Source: CAZQQN01 sp964549595
GTDB lineage: Bacteria > Bacteroidota > Bacteroidia > CAILMK01 > CAYYUA01
Length of the DNA: 64,000 nt
Assembly (NCBI GenBank): GCA_964549595.1
Contig: CAZJWK010000002.1
Coordinates: forward strand, 31,219-95,218
Direction of reading: 5' to 3'
The notes under the pieces are model-generated. The model ran no database searches. It saw nothing but the letters and a program-made list of their open reading frames with translations, and was not told the DNA's origin. Both the position numbers and the translations under genes were made by a program. Below, in pieces: positions 1-9,009 of the stretch; position 1 is the first letter of the stretch, and each line of letters opens with the position of its first letter.

Positions 1-1
1 T

Positions 2-538
2 CAATTAGTAGACCGGGGATGCTATTTAAAAGTTTTTCCTGCCAAAACGGAGTTTCAGGAAATTAATGAATGGGAGCCGGATGGTTACTTTGTTTCCAAT
101 GGCCCCGGAGATCCCGCAGCCGTTAATTATGCCATTGATACGGTTAAGGGTATGCTTAACACGAATAAACCTTTTTTCGGTATATGCTTGGGGCATCAGC
201 TTTTTGCCCTTGCTATGGGATGTGAAACCTATAAAATGCACAATGGTCACCGGGGGATCAACCATCCTGTTAAAAATTTGATCACACAGCGGTGTGAAGT
301 AACTTCCCAAAACCATGGTTTTGCTGTGGATCATAACTCTGTCGAAAATCACGAAGACTTGGAAGTTACCCACCTAAATCTTAATGATAATTCTGTGGAA
401 GGACTGAAAAGTAAAACTTTTGATGCCTTTTCCGTTCAATACCATCCCGAAGCTTCCCCTGGTCCTCATGATGCCCGTTACCTTTTTAATCATTTTCATG
501 AGTTATTGACTCGATTTAAGGGTCACTCTGTTCACTAA
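2..538 (+). CDS. carA: Carbamoyl-phosphate synthase small subunit, C-terminal part
   Basis: This is the 3' part of the glutaminase subunit of carbamoyl-phosphate synthase, which hydrolyses glutamine and passes ammonia to CarB for arginine and pyrimidine synthesis. The reading frame is open from the window edge, so the N-terminal half lies outside. The class I glutamine amidotransferase triad is visible: the nucleophile Cys in GICLGHQ and the His/Glu pair in HPEASPGP. The SNGPGDP loop typical of CarA is also present near the start. The gene ends about 55 bases before an assembly gap, and a second, diverged copy of its last codons appears after the gap. An eno gene directly downstream is a usual Bacteroidota arrangement (recalled, not checked). 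Confidence 0.93.
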   Translation, partial: QLVDRGCYLKVFPAKTEFQEINEWEPDGYFVSNGPGDPAAVNYAIDTVKGMLNTNKPFFGICLGHQLFALAMGCETYKMHNGHRGINHPVKNLITQRCEVTSQNHGFAVDHNSVENHEDLEVTHLNLNDNSVEGLKSKTFDAFSVQYHPEASPGPHDARYLFNHFHELLTRFKGHSVH

Positions 539-594
539 TATTTTCTTTATTCAAAAAATACAACCCTATTTATGAGCTACTTTGCTGAAATTCA

Positions 595-604
595 NNNNNN
601 NNNN
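595..604. other. Assembly gap (10 N)
   Basis: Ten consecutive N bases interrupt the start of what would be a first eno copy. Fixed runs of N are placed by scaffolding software, and the repeated sequence on both sides says that the true distance is negative, that is, the contigs overlap. Confidence 0.98.
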
Positions 605-696
605 CCGAAGCTTCCCCTGGTCCCCATGATGCGCGTTATCTTTTTAATCACTTTCATCAATTATTGAGTCAATACAAAGGTCACTCCGTTCAATAA
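605..696 (+). pseudogene. carA: Second copy of the carA 3' end (assembly duplicate)
   Basis: The last 30 codons of carA reappear here, in frame and ending in TAA at 694-696, preceded directly by the gap. The protein is the same as the end of the upstream carA apart from a handful of conservative changes. It is listed as a fragment because no start or upstream sequence is attached. It is most likely the other strain's allele of the same gene. Confidence 0.8.
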
Positions 697-2009
<1,313 letters not shown>

Positions 2010-2020
2010 ATCATTTTAAA

Positions 2021-2056
2021 GAGCGGAATGGGTTTTCTCGTTCCGCTTATTATTTT
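2021..2056 (+). terminator. Probable terminator after eno
   Basis: AGCGGAA (2022-2028) and TTCCGCT (2041-2047) form a seven-pair stem, extendable by two more pairs, 12 bases after the eno stop. It is followed by an AT-rich, T-containing stretch without a clean run of T. Confidence 0.5.
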
Positions 2057-2088
2057 GCTTAGCAAAAAGGTCCATCCAATAACTATTG

Positions 2089-2121
2089 TTTGAATTCCTT
2101 TCAGTGATTTTTTTATTTTTG
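2089..2121 (+). promoter_or_regulatory. Bacteroidota-type promoter for the DivIC-like gene
   Basis: TTTG at 2089-2092 and TATTTTTG at 2114-2121 match the -33 and -7 (TAnnTTTG) boxes of Bacteroidota primary promoters with a 21-base spacer. The start codon lies 14 bases further on. Confidence 0.45.
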
Positions 2122-2135
2122 GAAAAGCTTTTGTT

Positions 2136-2441
2136 ATGAAGGAGCAATACCTGAATATCCTTAAAAATAAATACTTCATCGTTACCGCTATTGTTTTGGT
2201 TTGGATGACTTTCTTTGATAGCAACAACTTTATCCATATAGTCAATAAAACAGTGAAATTACAAGCGTTAAAGAAAGAGAAGAACTATTACCTGGAAAAG
2301 ATGAAAGAAACCAAAAAAGCAAGGCGAGAGCTTATGAAAAACGGGGAATCCCTGGAAAGGTTTGCCCGTGAAAAATACTTTATGAAAAAGCCTAATGAAG
2401 ATTTATACGTGGTTATTGAAGAAGATAACCAGCATGATTAA
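2136..2441 (+). CDS. Septum formation initiator family protein (DivIC/FtsB-like)
   Basis: A 101-residue bitopic membrane protein of the DivIC/FtsB family, which links early and late divisome proteins at the septum. A short cytoplasmic head (residues 1-12) is followed by one membrane segment (about 13-28), then a charged coiled coil (about 40-75), then a conserved C-terminal motif of the type SLERFAREKYFMKKPNEDLYV. Length and layout match the small Bacteroidota members, which often sit next to eno. The ATG at 2136 places the membrane segment correctly. It is convergent with pabB, whose stop is seven bases away. Confidence 0.85.
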   Translation: MKEQYLNILKNKYFIVTAIVLVWMTFFDSNNFIHIVNKTVKLQALKKEKNYYLEKMKETKKARRELMKNGESLERFAREKYFMKKPNEDLYVVIEEDNQHD

Positions 2442-2448
2442 TGCATTG

Positions 2449-3759
2449 CTAATTGCTCTTCAGGGCCCTCTTTAATTTATCGATTTTTACATTGCATTCT
2501 TCAAATTCCTCTTCAGGATTGGCATCAAAGGTGATGGCCGAGCCAACGGGGATAGATACATATTGATTATCAGCATTGTAAAGGAAGGACCTGATGATCA
2601 CATTGAAATCAAAATCCCCCCAGGGAGTGATATAACCTATTGCACCAGAAAAAATACCCCTTTTGAAATTTTCATATTTTTCAATAAGTGTCATTGCGCT
2701 AACCTTTGGTGCTCCGGTCATTGAACCCATTGGGAAAGCATTTTTAATGGCTTCTATGGTATCCGTTTGGTCAGTCATCTCTGCGGTTACTGTGGATATC
2801 ATTTGATGGACGGCAGGAAAGGGGTATATTCCAAACAATTCTTCTACCTGCACAGAACCCGGGATGGCACTTTTGGCCAGGTCATTTCTTACAAGGTCTA
2901 CTATCATGACATTTTCAGCCCTTTCCTTATCATTATTCCTGAGCGCTTCTTTTAAGGCTTTATCTTTTTCCGGGGTTTGGCCCCGCTTAATGGTACCCTT
3001 AATAGGCTGGGATATAAGTTTTCTACCGGTTTTCTTCAAAAAACGCTCCATGCTTGCAGAAATAACATAATGTTCATGGTAACGATAAAAACAAGCAAAG
3101 GGCGTTGGTGAGGTTTTCATTAAATCCTTAAAAAGTGAAAAGGGATTTAACCTGGTCTTTTCGGCATAAAATTCCTGGCAAAAGTTGACTTCATAAACAT
3201 TGCCATCAATAATCTCCTGGATTAAGGAATTAGCCCTGCTTATGTACTCCTTTCGAGGGAGGTTGTTATAGAATCTAACGCTTTGGGAATTTTTATTCTT
3301 CCTCGTTTCGCATTCCGTTTGAATATTTTGGTATAGTTGTTCAATGGTTGATTGGTTAGGACCGTAAATGATTAAATCATTCTTTTTAAGGGCAATCACC
3401 CATTCGGGGATAAAAAAGTGCAAGTCATCAAATTGTTGATTGTCCTCATTTTTAGAAGATAATGCTTCCAAATCATTTTTTAGGTCATAGGCCAAATGCC
3501 CAAAACACCATTCATTGTTCAGCCAATGGCTAAGGGCTTCAAAATTTTTTCCTTTTGGGGATGAAAATATTTGGTCTTTGGCTCCTCCACCGACCAGTAA
3601 ATCATAGGTATGATATTGCGGGGAAGCGTCAGCAGTTGTTTGAGAATAAAAATTATTGGAGTCAAGGTAACAGAATACCGAATAATTTTCTAAAAGAGCG
3701 AGGATATTATTTCGTAAGGAGGAATGGTTTCCCTCCCAGCGAAAATGCTTTTCCTTCAT
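2449..3759 (-). CDS. pabB: Aminodeoxychorismate synthase component I
   Basis: This chorismate-utilising enzyme makes 4-amino-4-deoxychorismate from chorismate and ammonia for folate synthesis. The C-terminal chorismate-binding domain shows PIKGTIKRG, with the Lys that marks PabB where anthranilate synthase TrpE has Ala. It also shows PFPAVHQMISTV, GSMTGAPKVSAM, and a C-terminal GSAITFDANPEEEFEE stretch. The N-terminal part is shorter and less conserved than in TrpE, consistent with PabB. The glutaminase partner PabA is not in the window. The gene starts 15 bases after the C25 peptidase stop, so the two are probably cotranscribed. Confidence 0.85.
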   Translation of the reverse strand: MKEKHFRWEGNHSSLRNNILALLENYSVFCYLDSNNFYSQTTADASPQYHTYDLLVGGGAKDQIFSSPKGKNFEALSHWLNNEWCFGHLAYDLKNDLEALSSKNEDNQQFDDLHFFIPEWVIALKKNDLIIYGPNQSTIEQLYQNIQTECETRKNKNSQSVRFYNNLPRKEYISRANSLIQEIIDGNVYEVNFCQEFYAEKTRLNPFSLFKDLMKTSPTPFACFYRYHEHYVISASMERFLKKTGRKLISQPIKGTIKRGQTPEKDKALKEALRNNDKERAENVMIVDLVRNDLAKSAIPGSVQVEELFGIYPFPAVHQMISTVTAEMTDQTDTIEAIKNAFPMGSMTGAPKVSAMTLIEKYENFKRGIFSGAIGYITPWGDFDFNVIIRSFLYNADNQYVSIPVGSAITFDANPEEEFEECNVKIDKLKRALKSN

Positions 3760-3774
3760 GGATTTACCCTTTTC

Positions 3775-6700
3775 CTAACGCATGAGGTAAAGTTTTCCGA
3801 TATTTTTTTCGAAAAATTGATCACCTGCGGTTTTTCGATGGTCAATGCTTTCTCCATTCAGGTAAGCCTTTACTTTATAAAAATAAACACCGTTTCCTAC
3901 CGGGTCCCCAAATTCATCCTTTCCGTGCCAGACATAATTGGTTTTGTTAACACCAATATTTAGGGGGCCAAGTTCATCTTTGGTAATTTCTTTTATGACT
4001 TTCCCTCTGATAGTCATTATTTGGATATTGATTTTATCGGGGACCTGAGAACCTGTTAGGGTAAACACAAAACGCATACGGCTGGTAAAAGGGTTGGGAT
4101 AGGGGTAAAAATTGGTGATAGTGGATTCGTTAATGACTTTAAATTGCTTTTGGTACAACCTATTCCCTGATCGGTTCCCGGTTTCGTCCTTTGCTTGTAT
4201 TTTAAGTTCGTAATCGCCGTTTTTCAAGCTTTTCTGCGGCTCATACATGACGGTAGCTTTATTTTGTTTCCCGTTTTCAGCCGGATAGAAATCCAGATCT
4301 TCCTGGTAGTCCAGCTTTTGTTCCTTACCCCCGGGCTTTTTTAATAAAACCTTGATTTGAGCAGTATCATTCAGTAGTAAATAGTTGTTGTCATCCTCTG
4401 CTTTAATTCGGATTTTCGGTTGTGGGGAAACTATGGCTCCGTCCATTATATGTCTGCCATTAAATGTGACATCAATGGCGGGATCTGTTTTGTCCTTCTT
4501 GACATAAAAATCTCTTGTAATCACGTTGTTGAACAGGTACTGCTCCGGTTGATCCAATTCCGGATTAACAGTGGACCTTATAGTGTAGGAACCGGAAAGG
4601 TTATTGGTGGGCCATTTTTTTCCATCAATAATGGAATCTTTTGGATCCAGGGGATTATGGGTTTTACTTACATTAAATACCTGGTTACGGTTATCATCCA
4701 AAATTTTATGCTTCCATAACACACTGTCCATTGCAAACTGACTAATGTTTTGATAGGCAGTTTTGAATCTTAAACTATCTCCTTGTTGCAATGTATCCTT
4801 ATAAAAATTAAAAGCCAAATTGGGCTGAATAGTACCTTCCGGAACAAATTCATAAAGCACTATCCAATTAGCCAGTTTTGGAGGTGTGACATTAGTGGAA
4901 TCGAAAAAATCTGCTTTTAACTTGAGAAATGGATATTGCTCTGCGTTTATGTCTTCAATAGAGTGACTACCTGTTGGCAAGTCTGTTTTTAACGTTTCCT
5001 CATCACCGTTTTTTTTAACACCAATAATGGAAAAAGAAGCAGAATCATCTGAGGGACTTTCTAGTGGAGAAGTTTGAAGGGTGGCTTCCTGCCAGTTTTT
5101 GGATGGCCCTATCAATGTAGATGTGACCTGTCCAAAAGGTTGTATTGGAGCCATTTGCAAAGTGGTGCTTAGGTTCTGATTAGACGGTTGGGTAGAAATG
5201 CTTGTATCCGGGAGTTTTTCAGATGTTGAACCAATTGCCTCACCTTTTTCCCCTTTCAGGATATAAGGCCAGCCATTCTTTATTTGTCTTATTTGGTCAC
5301 CGCCCAAATTTTCTATTTTTCGATAGACCTCTCCCCACAAGTTTTCAAATTGATGCTCATTTCGGGTAGAGAGTAATATCTTATACCCGTTGGGGATGGA
5401 ATCCAAATGATTAAGGAAATCCTTGACAACAGCAGTATCTATTTCCCCGTTATTCTTTGTCCAATCGAACGTGAATACACCAGTGTATTTTTTATTATGG
5501 CCGTCTTTGTCGCCTACGTTTGACAATTTATTGTAAGGGCTTTCATAATAAAACCTTTCTACTTGATCCGGCTCAATGGCGAGGACAAGTACTCCATTTT
5601 TAGGCCCCCCATAGTAAAGAAGCTGAGATCCTCTATTCTCATATCGGAATGTAATACCTTGAGGCCTTACATTCGTCTTATAACGTCCTCTCACTTGGCG
5701 GTTAAAATTTAATATTCTACTCCCCGTATCAATGGTCATATCCCTGGTTTTACTACCTAAAATCTGGTAATAATTACCTTGCGCCCACCCTGATGGGCTA
5801 CCTTTAATATATATAAAGGAACTGGTTTCCCAGGCATTGTTTCCATTATTGCCTTTTAACCGAACCCGCCAGAAATAAACTGTTGAATCCTTATTAAGTA
5901 GCCTTGTATTCCATCCTACGAAAGATCCGTCTTTAATAGGTCCGGAGCTTTTCTTATAAGGACTGGAAAATGAAGGGGTTGTGTCAATTTCAAATTCATA
6001 AGTGGCTTGATTAAGGAAAAGGTTGTTAGCTTGTGCTTTTAGCCTGACATTTTTTTGAGGTACGATGCCAAATTCCCGTGGCGAAATGGGGCTAACTCCC
6101 TTTGAAGGGAAGAATTTCTCAATTATAGCCGTATTATTGCTTTCACTGATTTCACGTATCTTTTTCTTTGGGTCTAATGTGATTTTGAATTTATTTTTTC
6201 CTTTGAATTTGCTATTGGGTTTTATGTAAATCACTGTCGTATCACTGAAATAGGGGGCTTTTATTTTAAAGGAATCGTAAACCTTAGAGGAAAAATCAGC
6301 AAAAGTTTGTTTGACCCTGATCGAGAAGGAATCATTAACAGCCCTCCCCAGATTTGAGGTTATAATGCTTAACCCGAAAGAATCCATTGAAGTGTTAGGA
6401 TTAGAGGGGATAAATTTTATTTGGGCTTTGTTTGTTTCGTAATCGGGCTTTTTCGGTGAATAAAGTTTCAAGGCAGGATCTCCTTGCAATGTTTTTTGAA
6501 AGATTTGGTTTTCATTTTGAATATGATATCGAGAGGAGCCTCCATCATGCTTAAAGTCGTTAATTGTGCCCAATAGGATATCACCTAAGTTTTGCCCGTA
6601 TTTTTTCTGGAATAAATTTTTGTAAAAGTCTCTTGTATAGGGCTGAAGGAAACTTGGGAAGCTGAAATGGGATTCAGCAAGCCAAGCAATTCCTCCCTTT

Positions 6701-8805
6701 TTGGACATAATGAATCGATCCACCATTTTCGGCGATGGATTGTACGAATCACCCAATATACAGCCACTAAAGTAGAATATGGGATAGTTGGCTTTGTTTT
6801 GGGTATAGGCCTCTGGCTCCCCAATATCCACTTCCAGTTTTTCAGCCGCACCATGCCCAAAATAATTTACCATTTGCAAACCATTGTTAAGCTTTTCTAT
6901 AAAATCCGCTTTAAGGGTTTTGTCGACCGGGAAGGACTTACTTTTCGAAAGGTTATAAATATTGGCCCCAAAATTGGTATCCCTTGCAATATCCGCGTAA
7001 TTTCTCAAATAGGTTTTGATTCGTTCGTTAAGGCCTTTACCTTTACCCCCTGCTATATGCATAAGATTTTTTCGCCACTTGAGCCCTTCCTGCTTGGTTT
7101 TGATTTGGTTTTCGTAAGCAGTAAGCTTATTAAAATAGTTGAGGGCTTTTTGATTGTCGGTGGCAGGTATGCGACCCACAGCTACCGGAATATTGGTAGT
7201 TTTTTGGTTAAATTTTTTAAGGTTGTAGACGAATAAATTATCTGAGGGAGGGTTCCCGATAGCAGGCACCAAATCTTCGTTAATAAGATTCTCTCTTCTT
7301 ACGTGTTTGTTAGAGAGCCCATTTCCCAATAATAAGAGGTAATCCGGCAATTTGGATCTTTTAGCCAGGCTTTTCATAAAATACCGGATGGATAACGGAT
7401 GATGGATACCGTAACTAAATTGGTTAAAAAGGTCTGAAACGTAAACTTTATTGACTGTATAATCCCTCGAGCGATAATTGGCATATTGTTGGGCTACTTT
7501 TTTTAGCTTTTTGTTGGTGATTATTAGATACTCGAGGTCTTCCGGGATTTTTTGATCGAAATTTTTCATTTCCACCTTAACCGGGTCCACTTTAGTCAAT
7601 TTGTTTTCATCAGTAAGTAATAAATCTTGTTTCCCCACTATGGCAGGGATTAATGCCTTAAACTTATTTTGGGCAAGGGTTCCTTTCACAATGGCCTGAT
7701 TGGCTTTATCAAAAATTAACGGTTTATTAAGATTAGAAGGATATCCGGGAAATTCAACCAGGTATTGGCCGTTGTTCTTTTTATTGAAGGCAAAGCTGAA
7801 AGGTAATGTCCCACCAAGCTCAAATGTTTTAGGGTATTTGAGTTTGATATAAAATATATAACACCGCCCGTAACCAATATTGCCAGGTGATTGAAATCGG
7901 GGAGTGCGTTTTATATTAAATTTAGTCTTTTTATTTTTTAAGGCTTTCTGATTTAGGGGAAATGTTTCTAACTTATATTGGAAAGATTTATGCCAAACGT
8001 TGTGTTTGACCTGCCCGCCATTTACACGGATTTCTGTTCGGTGATTATATCGCTCTCCTGAGTTGTCTTCGTAGAATCCGTTTTTTTCGGGGCTGAACAA
8101 TAATAATTCTGCCTTTGGTTGGGGGCCGGCTTGGTAGAAGTTTTCGGTATTGATAGAAAAGTTTCTGTCTATATAGGGTGTATATTCCACGGACCACCCT
8201 TCGCCTGTTGTGTAATGGGAATTGCCAAAAACACCAGCATTCTCAACATTGGAAAACCCGGATCGGTAATCCTTTTGGATTGTATAATTACGGTTGGTTA
8301 GGGTAAGGCCTGTTTTAATAAAGTACTTCTCGGGGTTGTAATTAGCATAATTGGTGTTTTTGATGGTTTTGTAACGCTTCCCATTCGCTCCTTGCTTCCA
8401 GGTCAGAAAATAAGATGCTGAGTCCGTGTAAAGGCTTGAAAATTTATGGGGTTGATCTTCAGGGTTTTTATAGAGTCCCGAGTCCAGGGCGCCGTCATTT
8501 TTTTCCCCCAAAAAAATGATATGATCACCCTGGTCAAAGCTGTTATCTCCACCTGTTTGAATACGGATGGGCTGCTCTTTGCCCATATTAAATAACTGAA
8601 AATTATTGGGGTCAATGGTAGAAGGATTAATGCTGGTTTTTTGATCTATTGATTTAAAAGTGATTTTATAAACTCCTTTTTCGCCCACTTTAAATTTCAG
8701 GTAAGTCTGGTTTGGGTTAATCCATTCATTGGAAGGAACCTGGCTATCCGCAAAAAAAGGAAGGGATATTAGTAGGAGACTTGAAGTCACTAAAACCTTG
8801 TTCAT
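3775..8805 (-). CDS. Large secreted gingipain-like C25 peptidase with T9SS C-terminal domain (PorU2-like)
   Basis: A 1676-residue exported protein. A signal peptide (MNKVLVTSSLLLISLPFFADSQ) is followed by an N-terminal propeptide-like beta region (about 25-430) and then a peptidase C25 (gingipain) domain at about 430-800. The catalytic pair is visible as His in NYFGHGA (about residue 651) and Cys in FSGCILGDS (about 683); the roughly 32-residue spacing is as in gingipains. The middle contains Ig/CARDB-like repeats. The last 90 residues (FYPYPNPF ... GNGVYFYKV) resemble type A T9SS sorting domains or FlgD-like Ig folds. The T9SS sortase PorU is itself a C25 protease, but is usually shorter. 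Long forms with CARDB domains have been called PorU2. Whether this one is a sortase or a cargo peptidase cannot be decided from sequence alone. Confidence 0.8.
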   Translation of the reverse strand: MNKVLVTSSLLLISLPFFADSQVPSNEWINPNQTYLKFKVGEKGVYKITFKSIDQKTSINPSTIDPNNFQLFNMGKEQPIRIQTGGDNSFDQGDHIIFLGEKNDGALDSGLYKNPEDQPHKFSSLYTDSASYFLTWKQGANGKRYKTIKNTNYANYNPEKYFIKTGLTLTNRNYTIQKDYRSGFSNVENAGVFGNSHYTTGEGWSVEYTPYIDRNFSINTENFYQAGPQPKAELLLFSPEKNGFYEDNSGERYNHRTEIRVNGGQVKHNVWHKSFQYKLETFPLNQKALKNKKTKFNIKRTPRFQSPGNIGYGRCYIFYIKLKYPKTFELGGTLPFSFAFNKKNNGQYLVEFPGYPSNLNKPLIFDKANQAIVKGTLAQNKFKALIPAIVGKQDLLLTDENKLTKVDPVKVEMKNFDQKIPEDLEYLIITNKKLKKVAQQYANYRSRDYTVNKVYVSDLFNQFSYGIHHPLSIRYFMKSLAKRSKLPDYLLLLGNGLSNKHVRRENLINEDLVPAIGNPPSDNLFVYNLKKFNQKTTNIPVAVGRIPATDNQKALNYFNKLTAYENQIKTKQEGLKWRKNLMHIAGGKGKGLNERIKTYLRNYADIARDTNFGANIYNLSKSKSFPVDKTLKADFIEKLNNGLQMVNYFGHGAAEKLEVDIGEPEAYTQNKANYPIFYFSGCILGDSYNPSPKMVDRFIMSKKGGIAWLAESHFSFPSFLQPYTRDFYKNLFQKKYGQNLGDILLGTINDFKHDGGSSRYHIQNENQIFQKTLQGDPALKLYSPKKPDYETNKAQIKFIPSNPNTSMDSFGLSIITSNLGRAVNDSFSIRVKQTFADFSSKVYDSFKIKAPYFSDTTVIYIKPNSKFKGKNKFKITLDPKKKIREISESNNTAIIEKFFPSKGVSPISPREFGIVPQKNVRLKAQANNLFLNQATYEFEIDTTPSFSSPYKKSSGPIKDGSFVGWNTRLLNKDSTVYFWRVRLKGNNGNNAWETSSFIYIKGSPSGWAQGNYYQILGSKTRDMTIDTGSRILNFNRQVRGRYKTNVRPQGITFRYENRGSQLLYYGGPKNGVLVLAIEPDQVERFYYESPYNKLSNVGDKDGHNKKYTGVFTFDWTKNNGEIDTAVVKDFLNHLDSIPNGYKILLSTRNEHQFENLWGEVYRKIENLGGDQIRQIKNGWPYILKGEKGEAIGSTSEKLPDTSISTQPSNQNLSTTLQMAPIQPFGQVTSTLIGPSKNWQEATLQTSPLESPSDDSASFSIIGVKKNGDEETLKTDLPTGSHSIEDINAEQYPFLKLKADFFDSTNVTPPKLANWIVLYEFVPEGTIQPNLAFNFYKDTLQQGDSLRFKTAYQNISQFAMDSVLWKHKILDDNRNQVFNVSKTHNPLDPKDSIIDGKKWPTNNLSGSYTIRSTVNPELDQPEQYLFNNVITRDFYVKKDKTDPAIDVTFNGRHIMDGAIVSPQPKIRIKAEDDNNYLLLNDTAQIKVLLKKPGGKEQKLDYQEDLDFYPAENGKQNKATVMYEPQKSLKNGDYELKIQAKDETGNRSGNRLYQKQFKVINESTITNFYPYPNPFTSRMRFVFTLTGSQVPDKINIQIMTIRGKVIKEITKDELGPLNIGVNKTNYVWHGKDEFGDPVGNGVYFYKVKAYLNGESIDHRKTAGDQFFEKNIGKLYLMR

Positions 8806-8973
8806 ATTTTGTTTTTATTCCTATAGTTATGAACAAAGAAACAAAGATATTCTAATAAAAGGTTTCTTATTGGGTTTTTCATTTTAAGTGGGTTCTACTA
8901 TCAAAGGATTTAAATGAACCATTTATTTCCTGTTGTAATTTCATTTTAATGGCCTAAAAATACTATTTATCTT

Positions 8974-8981
8974 TAAATTTG
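8974..8981 (+). promoter_or_regulatory. Candidate -7 box upstream of sucA
   Basis: TAAATTTG matches the TAnnTTTG -7 consensus, 28 bases before the sucA ATG. No clear TTTG is seen at the -33 distance, so this is a partial match. Confidence 0.35.
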
Positions 8982-9009
8982 CAAAAATAAAATAGCCGGG
9001 AATTGAATT

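Noticed and set aside
6667..7236. A 189-codon open frame on the plus strand
   Set aside because: It lies entirely antisense to the C25 peptidase, has no domain pattern, and its composition mirrors the real gene on the other strand.
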